A stretch of DNA of 31,310 bases from Eubacterium sp. GTDB lineage: Bacteria > Bacillota > Clostridia > Oscillospirales > Acutalibacteraceae. The stretch covers positions 1 to 31,310 of the forward strand of contig JAILGO010000023.1 of the NCBI GenBank assembly GCA_024696725.1, in the 5' to 3' direction. Positions 16,459-25,035 of this stretch are shown one piece after another; within the stretch, counting starts at the first letter, position 1, and the number at the start of each line of letters is the position of its first letter. The notes beneath the pieces were generated by a model. It saw only the letters and a list, made by a program, of their open reading frames with translations, had not been told where the DNA came from and ran no database searches. The position numbers and the translations under genes are program-made.

Positions 16459-17388
16459 ATGTATCCTATGCTTATTTTTGTTACCGCCGCACTCGGTGAC
16501 AAAATCGACTCGCTGTTCTACGGCTTTGACATCGCGATATATAAAATTTTCGGTGCAGTCCAGAACGGCGTTTTAACTCAGGTAGCTAAAATATTTACCG
16601 CATTCGGCGACGAAAACTTCGTTATTCCGCTTGCGGTTCTCGGCGTAGTTCTCTGTTTCTTCAAGAAAACGAGAAAATACGGCTTCGCGCTTATATTTGC
16701 GATAGCGATAGGAACGCTCGTTACGAACGTAATCGTTAAGCCTATGGCGCTTCGTATAAGACCTTATAACACTCTTCAGAACGCGCCGATATGGGGCGAA
16801 TACAAAAAGTGGTATCAGGCGGCGGGAGCTCTCTCCGAGAGCGATTATTCATTCCCGTCGGGCCATACAACCGCTGCGTTTGAGATAGCTATAGCTATGG
16901 CGCTCTGCTTCAGAAGCGAGGGCAAAAAGGCGCTTTCCTGGGTGTTCCCGGTTATTGCGGTGTTGGTAATGTGCTCGAGAGTTTATCTTATGGTTCACTA
17001 TCCTTCCGACGTTATCGGCGGCTTTATCGTAGGAACCTGCGCCGGCGCTATTGCCTTCTTCCTTTCAAAAGCTGTCTGCAAGCTGTTCGAAAAGCCCGCG
17101 CTCGATAAAATCGACCTTGAAAGAATCAGTAAAAAGGGCTTTAATCCGAAGGTCGTTACCGCCGTTATCTGCGTTGCAGTTATAGGTATGTTCTGTAATT
17201 CATATATTCCCGCGCTCAGCGAGGGCGGCGACGCTAAAAGATGTGAATACGTAGGCGAATACGAATGTAATAACGAGGCGAGAGTCGACGACGATAAGTA
17301 TTATCCGCTCGATACCGATAAGGACGGAACCGAGGAATACTACTGTAAAATCCATTGGAAGCAGCTGAATCCCGAGGCGGCGGACTAA
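16459..17388 (+). CDS. PAP2-family membrane phosphatase with C-terminal Cys/His tail
   Basis: Integral membrane phosphatase of 309 residues, likely acting on lipid phosphates such as undecaprenyl pyrophosphate or phosphatidic/phosphatidylglycerol phosphate on the outer face. The three PAP2 motifs are complete: Lys94-x6-Arg101-Pro102, PSGH with His136, and SRVYLMVHYPSD with His180 and Asp184. After an extra membrane segment (about 228-250) comes a hydrophilic tail with Cys262, Cys270, Cys296 and His299 (a C-x7-C ... C-x2-H pattern) and a DTDKDG loop at 285-290 that resembles a calcium loop. This tail is not part of standard PAP2 proteins. Topology counting places it outside the cell (inference). 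Proximity to cps genes fits lipid-carrier recycling. Confidence 0.88.
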   Translation: MYPMLIFVTAALGDKIDSLFYGFDIAIYKIFGAVQNGVLTQVAKIFTAFGDENFVIPLAVLGVVLCFFKKTRKYGFALIFAIAIGTLVTNVIVKPMALRIRPYNTLQNAPIWGEYKKWYQAAGALSESDYSFPSGHTTAAFEIAIAMALCFRSEGKKALSWVFPVIAVLVMCSRVYLMVHYPSDVIGGFIVGTCAGAIAFFLSKAVCKLFEKPALDKIDLERISKKGFNPKVVTAVICVAVIGMFCNSYIPALSEGGDAKRCEYVGEYECNNEARVDDDKYYPLDTDKDGTEEYYCKIHWKQLNPEAAD

Positions 17389-17392
17389 AAAA

Positions 17393-17421
17393 TAAAAGCG
17401 ACTGATTTCAGTCGCTTTTTT
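17393..17421. terminator. Bidirectional terminator between PAP2 and the acidic protein gene
   Basis: Twelve-base stem (AAAAGCGACTGA / TCAGTCGCTTTT) with T-runs on both strands, placed between two convergent genes. Confidence 0.88.
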
Positions 17422-17427
17422 GTTATC

Positions 17428-18003
17428 TTAAACTACCATACCGTCCTCTATCCATCGCATAATGGAAGGATATTCGAGCTTGTATTCGTCGAGCTTGTCT
17501 GCGTTGCACTCAACGAACGCCTGGAACTCGTCGACGTCCTCGAACGCGTAGGTGAAATCCTGCTCGAAATCATAAGTCGCCGTAAAAATACAGTCGAATA
17601 AATCGTCAGCCGAAAACAGCTCAAGCATCTTGTCGGCGGTTTTTTCGGTAACGTAATCGAGAGCGTTTTTAACCGCGATATCGCTGTCGTCGGCGTTAGA
17701 CTCAATACCGTAAGTCTCACAGCAGAATTCTCCGACCTCGTTTACGCTGTAGCCTAAGGTGTCAAGCTCTCTTATTATATCGTCAAAATCCGTTTCGTTA
17801 ATCTCGTCGTAAAGCCTGTATGCGAATTCGTTTACTATATTCTGAACGGCGAAAGCCTTGAAAACGCAGTCAATTTCGTGTCCTTCCTCGTCCGTTATAA
17901 CGTAGCCGCCTTCCTCGAACGCGGTCCAGACAAGCTCATAAAAATAAGTCGCTTTTTCATTGTCCTCAAATATTTTTTCGTGAATGAAATCATATATATC
18001 CAT
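17428..18003 (-). CDS. Acidic protein of unknown function behind a Fur-like operator
   Basis: A soluble 191-residue protein with no signal peptide or membrane segment and a very high Asp/Glu content (for example ADDSDIAVKNALDY and AFEDVDEFQAFVE). It looks mainly helical. I do not recognise the family. The start is ATG with an AAGGAGA site. Expression is probably from the minus-strand promoter at 18041-18069, whose start site is overlapped by a Fur-like palindrome. If that operator is real, the protein would belong to a metal- or iron-responsive set; the sequence itself shows no Cys/His cluster. It ends at a shared bidirectional terminator. Confidence 0.8.
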   Translation of the reverse strand: MDIYDFIHEKIFEDNEKATYFYELVWTAFEEGGYVITDEEGHEIDCVFKAFAVQNIVNEFAYRLYDEINETDFDDIIRELDTLGYSVNEVGEFCCETYGIESNADDSDIAVKNALDYVTEKTADKMLELFSADDLFDCIFTATYDFEQDFTYAFEDVDEFQAFVECNADKLDEYKLEYPSIMRWIEDGMVV

Positions 18004-18019
18004 CCCGTGTCTCCTTTAA

Positions 18020-18032
18020 AATGATTATCATT
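18020..18032. promoter_or_regulatory. Fur/PerR/Zur-like operator palindrome
   Basis: Perfect inverted repeat AATGAT-T-ATCATT. This equals the central 13 bases of the classical Fur consensus (GATAATGATAATCATTATC, read on either strand). It sits just downstream of the predicted minus-strand transcription start and upstream of the ribosome site, a normal place for a repressor site. The outer bases match poorly. Confidence 0.5.
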
Positions 18033-18040
18033 TCAGCCTT

Positions 18041-18069
18041 ATTGTATACTATATTCCCGTGTATTTCAA
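18041..18069 (-). promoter_or_regulatory. Promoter of the acidic unknown protein gene
   Basis: On the minus strand: TTGAAA, 17-base spacer, TACAAT, giving a start near 18034, at the edge of the Fur-like palindrome. Confidence 0.6.
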
Positions 18070-18071
18070 TA

Positions 18072-18100
18072 TTGCACTTGTATTTTTTTTGATTTATAAT
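18072..18100 (+). promoter_or_regulatory. Promoter of the aldose-1-epimerase-like gene
   Basis: TTGCAC, a 17-base spacer and a perfect TATAAT. Its -35 box is only two bases from the -35 box of the divergent promoter. The start near 18107 fixes the downstream GTG as the first usable start codon. Confidence 0.75.
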
Positions 18101-18118
18101 GAAGTTGAGGTGATTTCT

Positions 18119-18994
18119 GTGAGTTATGTTATTAAATCCGATAAAGCGAGCGCCGTAGTTTTAACCGAAGGCGCAATGCTTCACTCGCTTAAAAAGGACG
18201 GTATCGAATATCTCTGGCAGGGCGACCCCGCATTCTGGGCGGGACAGGCTCCCGTATGCTTCCCGATAGTAGGCGTGCTTCCCGGCGGAGAGGCTTACGC
18301 CTTCGGTAAAAAATGCGCTATGAAGCGTCACGGAATCGCAAGAATAACGCCGTTTGAGCTCTTTGAAAAAGACGACAGCTCCGTAACGTTTATTCAGAAA
18401 AGCAGCGAAGAAACGAAAAAAGCCTTCCCGTTTGATTACGAGCTTAAAATAAGATATGAGATTGACGGCTGTTCGGTTACTAACGAGTATACCGTTAAAA
18501 ATACGGGTAACGAAAGGCTTCCGTTCGTTATCGGCGGTCATCCCGCGTTTAACTGTCCGCTGTCGGAGGGGGAGCGCTTTGAGGACTATAAGGTTATATT
18601 TAATAAAAAATTAACAAAAAAGGTGTTGCGTCCCGACCATATTACGGGACTTATAGACGTAAAAAAGCGCTTTGACGCGCTTGATAACAGCGATACTCTT
18701 TTGCTCTCTCATTCTCTGTTTGAAGAAAACGACGCGATGGTTTTTGATAATATCGAAGCAAAGTACGCGCTCCTTATCGGAAAAAAGGGAAGGGGAATAA
18801 GAGTAGATTACGAAGATATGAATAATCTCCTTATCTGGTCAGCCTGCGGAGAGCCCGACTTCGTTGCGCTTGAGCCCTGGAGCGGTATTTCCCATTGCTC
18901 GGACGAGGACGAAAAAATAGAGAATAAGCGCGGAATGACGGTGCTTATGCCTAATGAATCGAAAACTTTTAAATTTATTATTACAATGATTTAA
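18119..18994 (+). CDS. Aldose 1-epimerase family protein (LacX-like)
   Basis: Cytoplasmic protein of 291 residues in the galactose-mutarotase superfamily, LacX-like subgroup, which interconverts anomers of aldoses or sugar phosphates. Characteristic stretches are EYLWQGDPAFWAGQAPVCFPIVG near the N-terminus, KRHGIAR, PFVIGGHPAFNCPL with the conserved catalytic-type histidine, and CGEPDFVALEPWSGI near the C-terminus, where the glutamate is the likely base. The GTG at 18119 is chosen because AGGTGAT lies 8 bases upstream and the promoter places transcription start at about 18107; an earlier ATG at 18059 lies upstream of the promoter. The substrate cannot be told from sequence. Confidence 0.9.
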   Translation: MSYVIKSDKASAVVLTEGAMLHSLKKDGIEYLWQGDPAFWAGQAPVCFPIVGVLPGGEAYAFGKKCAMKRHGIARITPFELFEKDDSSVTFIQKSSEETKKAFPFDYELKIRYEIDGCSVTNEYTVKNTGNERLPFVIGGHPAFNCPLSEGERFEDYKVIFNKKLTKKVLRPDHITGLIDVKKRFDALDNSDTLLLSHSLFEENDAMVFDNIEAKYALLIGKKGRGIRVDYEDMNNLLIWSACGEPDFVALEPWSGISHCSDEDEKIENKRGMTVLMPNESKTFKFIITMI

Positions 18995-19054
18995 TAATCT
19001 GTTAAAGAATATCGCTTATACTTTGCGAACAATATACTAAAAGGAAGTAATTCT

Positions 19055-19957
19055 ATGAAAAATCATAAGTCTGTAATTGCAATAATCCTCGCGGCTGTAA
19101 TCGCGGTTTCTTTTTCCGCGTGTAAGGGTAATAAGCCCTCTGCCGACGGCGCCGAAACCGCCGTGTACGTTACCGACGAAAACGGCGAAACCGTGACCGA
19201 TAAGGACGGAAAGGCTGTGACCGAGGCAGCTTCGGAGGCTTCTTCCGAGGTTAACCTTTCTGAAAAGGAAAGCGCCGTTAAGGAAAGCAAAAAGGAAGAG
19301 CAGAATAAGAAAAAGAATAATAAAGACGATAAAAGCACTACCGAAAAAACGACCGCGCAGCCTGTAACCAAGCCGAAAAATCCGAACTCCGTTCAGAAGC
19401 TCAGGGTTAAGGATATTACCGAGGACGGTCTTACTCTTAAGTGGAAGGGCGTTACCTGCGACTACTATGAGCTTGAATATAAGCATAAAGAGGACGAGCG
19501 CTGGGAAAGCATCGACGATAAATATAAGGGAACGAGCCTTAAAATCGAAGGTCTTGAATCCCTTACCGAATACTCGTTCAGAATCCGCGCAATTATTGAA
19601 AATAAGGGCGTTCCGAGCGAAAGCGCGTGGACCTATGCCGACGCGAAAACCAAGGAAAAAATCATTACCCGAAAGATTAAATTCGAGGTGCTTCTTCCTG
19701 CGAGAGGAAGCGAAAAGGATAAGCTTGTAATCAAGGTTTATCAGGACGGCAAGGAGGTCGAAAAGCTTGAGGGCGAGGTCGTGCTTGACGGCTCGGCGGT
19801 TGCGCTTGAAACCGAAAAGGAATATAAGGGTATAGTAAGGTATAAAGCGGTTATTAAAAAGCTCAACGCCTCAAGAAGCGGCGAAACGGATAAGGATGTA
19901 TGTGAAATAGATATTTCCGAGGTCGGAATAAATACCATCATTGATGAAGATAATTAA
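19055..19957 (+). CDS. Lipoprotein with a fibronectin type III domain
   Basis: A 300-residue surface lipoprotein. The signal ends in SFSAC with the lipid cysteine at residue 23. Residues 36-58 carry a TDENGETVTDKDGKAVTEA-type repeat common in clostridial lipoproteins; residues 60-110 are a Lys/Glu/Asn-rich linker; residues about 113-197 form one FN3 domain (VQKLRVKDITEDGLTLKW, then LEYKH, then LTEYSFRIRAI). The C-terminal 100 residues look like a second beta-sandwich. No catalytic motif is seen, so it is probably a binding or scaffold protein. The ATG has an AAGGAAG site. A promoter is not clear: two TATACT boxes lie upstream without a good -35. Confidence 0.85.
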   Translation: MKNHKSVIAIILAAVIAVSFSACKGNKPSADGAETAVYVTDENGETVTDKDGKAVTEAASEASSEVNLSEKESAVKESKKEEQNKKKNNKDDKSTTEKTTAQPVTKPKNPNSVQKLRVKDITEDGLTLKWKGVTCDYYELEYKHKEDERWESIDDKYKGTSLKIEGLESLTEYSFRIRAIIENKGVPSESAWTYADAKTKEKIITRKIKFEVLLPARGSEKDKLVIKVYQDGKEVEKLEGEVVLDGSAVALETEKEYKGIVRYKAVIKKLNASRSGETDKDVCEIDISEVGINTIIDEDN

Positions 19958-19964
19958 CAATATG

Positions 19965-19987
19965 AGAGCGCCGCACGGCGCTCTTTA
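19965..19987 (+). terminator. Terminator after the FN3 lipoprotein
   Basis: Perfect 9-base stem (AGAGCGCCG / CGGCGCTCT) around a two-base centre, followed by a short interrupted T tract. Confidence 0.65.
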
Positions 19988-20018
19988 TATTACTATTAAA
20001 TAAAAAATAATTTTTATA

Positions 20019-20047
20019 TTGAAAATCATATTTCAAGGTGCTATAAT
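20019..20047 (+). promoter_or_regulatory. Strong promoter of the PFOR gene
   Basis: TTGAAA, a 17-base spacer and a perfect TATAAT with an extended TGC element. The start near 20054 gives a leader of about 69 bases with a GGGAGG ribosome site. No clear riboswitch fold was seen in the leader. Confidence 0.82.
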
Positions 20048-20122
20048 ATACGCTGGTTAGTTGCAGAATGATGAATTCCGCGCTATTCACAACTTGTAAT
20101 TTATTTAAGGGAGGAATTTCCG

Positions 20123-23100
20123 ATGGCAAGAAAAAAGAAAACCATGGATGGTAACAGCGCTGCCGCTCACGTAAGCTATGCGTTTACCGAAGTTGCCGCT
20201 ATCTATCCTATCACACCGTCGTCGCCGATGGCTGAGGAAACCGACGCTATGGCAGCAAAGGGTGTGAAAAACCTTTTCAATCAGACCGTTAAGGTTGCCG
20301 AGCTTGAATCAGAGGCAGGCGCAGCAGGTGCTGTACACGGCTCGCTTTCAGCAGGTGCTTTAACAACTACTTACACGGCTTCACAGGGTCTTTTACTTAT
20401 GATACCCAATATGTATAAGATTGCCGGTGAGCTTATCCCGAGCGTAATTCACGTTTCGGCACGCTGTGTATCGACTCACGCACTTAACATTTTCGGCGAC
20501 CATTCCGACGTTATGGCTTGCCGCCAGACAGGTTACGCTATGCTCTGCTCAGCTAACGTACAGGAGGTTATGGACCTCGGTGCAGTAGCTCACCTTGCAA
20601 CTCTTAAGAGCCGCGTTCCGTTCCTTCATTTCTTCGACGGCTTCCGTACCTCTCACGAGGTTCAGAAGATTGAAACCTGGGATTATGAAGAGCTCCGCGA
20701 CCTTATTGATATGCAGGATGTAGCTGATTTCCGTGCAAGAGCTCTTAATCCGGAGCGTCCCGTGCTTCGCGGTTCTGCCGAAAATTCAGATATATTCTTC
20801 CAGCACAGAGAGGCTTGTAACAAGTATTATAACGACGCAGTTGCAGCTACTCAGATGTATCTTGACAAAGTTAACGAAAAAATCGGAACAAACTATCAGC
20901 TCTTTAACTACTACGGCGCAGAGGACGCTGAGAGAGTAATCGTTGCTATGGGCTCCGTTTGCGATACGATTAAGGAAACAGTTGACTTCCTTAACGCACG
21001 CGGCGAAAAGGTAGGTATGGTTTGCGTTCATCTTTACAGACCGTTCTCAGCAGCTCATCTTGTTGACGCTATGCCCTCAACCGTTAAGAGCATTTCCGTT
21101 ATCGACAGAACAAAAGAGCCCGGTTCACTCGGCGAGCCTCTTTATCTCGACGTTGTTGCCGCTCTCCGCGGAACTAAGTTTGATTCCGTTCCCGTATACG
21201 GCGGACGTTACGGTCTCGGTTCTAAGGATACTCTTCCTGCTCACGTTATCGCAGTTTATAAGAATATGGCTGCGGCTGAGCCGAAGAAGCAGTTCGTTCT
21301 TTCAATCGAAGACGACGTAACAGGTCTTTCGCTCCCCGTTACCGAAACTCCCGATACAACTCCTGCAGGAACAACCTCCTGTAAGTTCTGGGGTCTCGGC
21401 TCCGACGGTACGGTAGGCGCTAACAAGGACAGCATTAAGATTATCGGCGACCATACCGATATGTATGCTCAGGGTTACTTCTTCTATGACAGTAAGAAGT
21501 CCGGCGGTATCACCGTATCCCACCTTCGTTTCGGCTCCTCACCGATTACCTCGACATATCTTATCAATAAGGCTAACTTCGTAGCCTGCCATAATCCCTC
21601 TTATGTAGATAAGTACGATATGGTTCAGGATTTACTTCCGGGCGGAACCTTCCTTCTTAACTGTATCTGGACTCCCGAAGAGCTTGATGCTAACCTCCCT
21701 GCATCAATGAAGCGCTACATCGCCGAAAACGATATTAACTTCTATATCATTAACGGTATTAAGATTGCTGAGGAAGTCGGACTTCCCGGCCGTGCTTCAA
21801 CTATTCTTCAGTCCGCTTTCTTCACAATCAGCGGTATCCTTCCCGTAGAGGAAGCTATCGGCTATATGAAGGAAAAGGTAATCGCTAAGTTCTCCAAGAA
21901 GGGACAGGCTATCGTTGATTCTAACTGTAACGGTATCGACAGAGGCTCTAAGGAAGTTATTAAGGTTGACGTACCCGCTTCGTGGAAGGACGCTGTTGAC
22001 GCACCGAGAGAAATCAAGGTTGACACCGACAGACCTGAAATGAAAGCATTCGTTAAGGATATTCTTGACCCGGTCGGAAGACTTCACGGCGACGACCTTC
22101 CCGTATCTGCATTCCTTAACAGCCCGGACGGCGTATTCCCGCAGGGTTCTGCTGCCTTCGAAAAGAGAGGTATCGCAGTTAACGTTCCCGAGTGGGAGCC
22201 CGACAAGTGCGCTCAGTGTAACCGCTGCGCAATGGTTTGTCCTCACGCTGTAATCCGTCCTGTAGCATTAACAGCCGACGAGCTTGCGGCAGCTCCTGCT
22301 AATACAAAGACTGCTGACCTTAAGGTACCGAAGGATTCCGGTCTTAAGTACGCTCTTATCGTTTCGACTCTCGACTGTACGGGCTGCGCTTCCTGCGCTA
22401 ACGTATGTCCTACAAAGTCGCTTACAATGAAGCCCATCGCTTCTCAGCTTGATTCTCAGCCCGTATTTGACGCTCTTGTAGATACAGAGATTAAGCCGAA
22501 TGTTGCTACTAACAGCTTAATCGGCGTTCAGTACAAGAAGCCTTATCTCGAGTTCTCAGGCGCTTGCGCAGGCTGCGGCGAAACTCCTTACGCTAAGCTT
22601 GCTACACAGCTTTACGGCGACAAGATGTATATCGCTAACGCAACAGGCTGTTCGTCAATCTGGGGCGGCTCGGCTCCCTCTACTCCTTATACGGTAGATA
22701 AGAACGGTCACGGTCCTGCATGGTCTAACTCACTCTTCGAGGATAACGCTGAGTTCGGTTACGGTATGTATCTTGCTCAGAAGCAGATTCGTGAAAGACT
22801 TGCTCAGGACGCAGAGGTTCTTTCAAAGGCAGGTATCGCAGAGGCTGACGCTTGGCTTGCTTCTTACGAAGACGCTTCCAAGAACGAGGCTGACGCTATC
22901 GCTCTTACCGCTGCTATCAAGGCTGCTTCTCTTGACGGCGAGGCTGCTGCGGCTGCAGAGGACTTCCTTAAGGACGCAGACTATGCGGCTAAGAAATATC
23001 AGTTCATCTTCGGCGGTGACGGCTGGGCTTACGATATCGGCTTCGGCGGACTCGACCACGTTATCGCTTCAAACGAGGACGTTAATATCGTAGTATTCGA

Positions 23101-23653
23101 TACTGAGGTTTATTCAAATACAGGCGGTCAGGCTTCCAAGGCTACTCCCACCGGCGCAGTTGCTAAGTTCGCTGCAAGCGGTAAGGTAGTTAAGAAGAAG
23201 GACCTCGCTGCTATCGCTATGAGCTACGGCTACGTTTACGTTGCACAGGTTGCTATGGGCGCTAACTACAATCAGTGCTTAAAGGCATTCCAGGAAGCAG
23301 CTGCTTATAACGGACCGTCAATCATCATCTGCTATGCTCCCTGTATCAACCACGGTATCAAGATGCCGTTCAACCAGTTCGAGCAGAAGAAGGCTGTAGA
23401 AGCAGGCTACTGGAATCTCTTCAGATATAATCCTGCTCTTATCGCTGAGGGTAAGAATCCGTTCACGCTCGACAGCAAGGCTCCGACTGCGGACTACGTT
23501 GAGTTTATCAACGGCGAAACAAGATATTCGTCGCTTAAGCGTTCCTTCCCGGGCAAGGCTGAACAGCTCTTCAGCATTGCTGCCGAGAATTCAATCGACA
23601 AGTACAACAAGCTCGTTCGTCTTGTTGATTACTACGCTCCTAAGGCTGACTAA
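20123..23653 (+). CDS. nifJ: Pyruvate:ferredoxin (flavodoxin) oxidoreductase, single chain
   Basis: The central enzyme of anaerobic pyruvate use: pyruvate plus CoA to acetyl-CoA, CO2 and reduced ferredoxin. Length 1176 residues is normal for the fused homodimeric form. Domains in order: pyruvate-binding/pyrimidine domain (YPITPSSPMAEE near residue 30), transketolase-C-like domain (about 260-400), gamma domain, a two-cluster ferredoxin domain with Cys696/699/702/706 and Cys752/755/758/762, then the TPP domain with cluster cysteines Cys815, Cys818 and Cys843, GDGWAYDIG near 965, TEVYSNTGGQ, and the late cysteine in YAPCINHG. Codons are biased to GCT, GCA, CTT and AAG compared with neighbours, a sign of very high expression. 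Own promoter and terminator. Confidence 0.98.
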   Translation: MARKKKTMDGNSAAAHVSYAFTEVAAIYPITPSSPMAEETDAMAAKGVKNLFNQTVKVAELESEAGAAGAVHGSLSAGALTTTYTASQGLLLMIPNMYKIAGELIPSVIHVSARCVSTHALNIFGDHSDVMACRQTGYAMLCSANVQEVMDLGAVAHLATLKSRVPFLHFFDGFRTSHEVQKIETWDYEELRDLIDMQDVADFRARALNPERPVLRGSAENSDIFFQHREACNKYYNDAVAATQMYLDKVNEKIGTNYQLFNYYGAEDAERVIVAMGSVCDTIKETVDFLNARGEKVGMVCVHLYRPFSAAHLVDAMPSTVKSISVIDRTKEPGSLGEPLYLDVVAALRGTKFDSVPVYGGRYGLGSKDTLPAHVIAVYKNMAAAEPKKQFVLSIEDDVTGLSLPVTETPDTTPAGTTSCKFWGLGSDGTVGANKDSIKIIGDHTDMYAQGYFFYDSKKSGGITVSHLRFGSSPITSTYLINKANFVACHNPSYVDKYDMVQDLLPGGTFLLNCIWTPEELDANLPASMKRYIAENDINFYIINGIKIAEEVGLPGRASTILQSAFFTISGILPVEEAIGYMKEKVIAKFSKKGQAIVDSNCNGIDRGSKEVIKVDVPASWKDAVDAPREIKVDTDRPEMKAFVKDILDPVGRLHGDDLPVSAFLNSPDGVFPQGSAAFEKRGIAVNVPEWEPDKCAQCNRCAMVCPHAVIRPVALTADELAAAPANTKTADLKVPKDSGLKYALIVSTLDCTGCASCANVCPTKSLTMKPIASQLDSQPVFDALVDTEIKPNVATNSLIGVQYKKPYLEFSGACAGCGETPYAKLATQLYGDKMYIANATGCSSIWGGSAPSTPYTVDKNGHGPAWSNSLFEDNAEFGYGMYLAQKQIRERLAQDAEVLSKAGIAEADAWLASYEDASKNEADAIALTAAIKAASLDGEAAAAAEDFLKDADYAAKKYQFIFGGDGWAYDIGFGGLDHVIASNEDVNIVVFDTEVYSNTGGQASKATPTGAVAKFAASGKVVKKKDLAAIAMSYGYVYVAQVAMGANYNQCLKAFQEAAAYNGPSIIICYAPCINHGIKMPFNQFEQKKAVEAGYWNLFRYNPALIAEGKNPFTLDSKAPTADYVEFINGETRYSSLKRSFPGKAEQLFSIAAENSIDKYNKLVRLVDYYAPKAD

Positions 23654-23665
23654 TCTTAATAAACG

Positions 23666-23692
23666 AGGCGCTGTGAAAACAGCGCCTTTTTT
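23666..23692 (+). terminator. Terminator of the PFOR gene
   Basis: Nine-base stem (AGGCGCTGT / ACAGCGCCT) with a GAAA tetraloop and a run of six T. Confidence 0.9.
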
Positions 23693-23718
23693 ATCGTTTA
23701 GCGTAACCGACGGAGCGA

Positions 23719-23747
23719 TTGCTTTTAACGGTTTAATATGTTAAAAT
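23719..23747 (+). promoter_or_regulatory. Promoter of the D,D-carboxypeptidase gene
   Basis: TTGCTT, 17-base spacer, TAAAAT with an extended TGT element; start near 23754. Confidence 0.6.
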
Positions 23748-23775
23748 GTATAAAATTATATAAAAGGGTATATAT

Positions 23776-24945
23776 ATGAAAAAGCTTATATCATCTGTAC
23801 TGTGTTTAATAATTGCCGCGTCGGTGTTCTCGGTCGGCTTCAGTCTTGCGGCGGATAAGCCCGTTAAGGCGCCGCCCGGGGTCGAAACCTCGATAACGGG
23901 GATATCCTCTTCGATTACCGCCTTCAGTAAAAAGCCGCTCGTAAGGACGGTGAATATAAAACCCGCGACGGGCGGTCGTACCGTAAGGCTTCAGCTTTAT
24001 AACAGCGCCGAAAAGAAATATAAAACCGTTAAAACCTACGAAACGGCTGACGCGCCGTCTGCTTCGCTTGAAATTACTTTTCCTAAGGAATACCGTAAAA
24101 AGCGTACGGGTAAATGGCGTATCGTCGCCGTTAAAAAGGGCAACGCTGAAAGAGCGGTTAAAAAGGTCACGGTAACCTCTAAAAATATAATAACTAAAAA
24201 GCTTACCTGTAAGGCTGCGTGCGTTTACTGCGTCGAGGATAAAAAGGTAGTATACGCCCTCAGAAGCCATAAAAGAAGAAAGCAGGCGAGCACGACAAAG
24301 ATTATGACCGCGATAGTTCTTCTCGACAGCGGAAAGTACGGCGGTATTACTAAAATATCCAAAGCCGCCGCCAATACGCCGTATAACAGTCCCGTGCTGA
24401 AGGCAGGCGATAAAATTAAAAACGAGGATTTAATGTATATGCTTCTTCTCCCGTCCTCTAACGGCGCCGCAACCGCTATCGGCGAGGGCGTAAAGGGAAG
24501 CGCTTCAAAGTTCGTTAAGGCTATGAACGATAAGGCTGACGAGCTGGGACTTAAGGATACGCATTATAAAAACCCTCACGGACTCGACGAAAAGGGACAC
24601 TATTCGAGCGCCTTTGATATATGCCGCGAAATGGCTTATATCTATCCGAAAAGCGGGGAATTCAGAAAAACCATCGCCGCTTCAAGCTATACCTTTACGA
24701 GCGAAAGCTATAAGCTGAAGTATACGGTCGATACAAGGGATAAGCTGAAATCCTATTCCGACAATCATAAAGGAGGAAAGACGGGAACAACGAGCGGAGC
24801 GGGCTGCTGCTTTACCTCTGTATATACGTCGAAGGGTAAAACCTACGCCGTAACCGTTCTCGGCTCGACCGAGGATAAAACCCGCTGGAGCGATACTAAA
24901 AAGCTCTATTCATATATAGATAACTACGCTTCAACAAAATACTGA
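23776..24945 (+). CDS. Serine-type D-Ala-D-Ala carboxypeptidase (S11 family)
   Basis: Exported penicillin-binding protein of 389 residues that trims the terminal D-alanine from peptidoglycan stem peptides. A signal peptide covers residues 1-26 (SVGFSLAADK). Residues about 30-140 form a beta-rich, Ig-like domain placed before the catalytic domain, which is unusual for DacA/DacF proteins. The catalytic motifs are STTK (Ser172, Lys175), SSN (227-229) and KTG (335-337) in GGKTGTTSGAG. The protein ends soon after the catalytic domain: there is no PBP5 C-terminal domain or amphipathic anchor, so it may be soluble or held by its N-terminal domain. The ATG has only a weak AAGGG site. Confidence 0.92.
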   Translation: MKKLISSVLCLIIAASVFSVGFSLAADKPVKAPPGVETSITGISSSITAFSKKPLVRTVNIKPATGGRTVRLQLYNSAEKKYKTVKTYETADAPSASLEITFPKEYRKKRTGKWRIVAVKKGNAERAVKKVTVTSKNIITKKLTCKAACVYCVEDKKVVYALRSHKRRKQASTTKIMTAIVLLDSGKYGGITKISKAAANTPYNSPVLKAGDKIKNEDLMYMLLLPSSNGAATAIGEGVKGSASKFVKAMNDKADELGLKDTHYKNPHGLDEKGHYSSAFDICREMAYIYPKSGEFRKTIAASSYTFTSESYKLKYTVDTRDKLKSYSDNHKGGKTGTTSGAGCCFTSVYTSKGKTYAVTVLGSTEDKTRWSDTKKLYSYIDNYASTKY

Positions 24946-24948
24946 TTT

Positions 24949-24973
24949 AACGGGCTTACTAAAGCCCGTTTTT
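24949..24973 (+). terminator. Terminator after the D,D-carboxypeptidase gene
   Basis: Nine-base stem (AACGGGCTT / AAGCCCGTT) with an ACTA loop, ending in five T. Confidence 0.85.
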
Positions 24974-24974
24974 G

Positions 24975-25003
24975 TTGCTTATTTATTCTGTTTGTGGTAA
25001 AAT
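24975..25003 (+). promoter_or_regulatory. Promoter of the CorA-like gene
   Basis: TTGCTT, 17-base spacer, TAAAAT with an extended TGG element, beginning two bases after the preceding T-run. Confidence 0.6.
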
Positions 25004-25035
25004 ATACTGTACTGCTTATTTAAGAGGGTGTAATA

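Noticed and set aside
18059..18118. Earlier start for the epimerase-like gene
   Set aside because: This segment contains the -35 and -10 boxes of the gene's own promoter; the GTG at 18119 has the ribosome site.
20054..20122. Possible riboswitch in the PFOR leader
   Set aside because: Only about 69 bases long, with no strong paired structure or known riboswitch motif visible.
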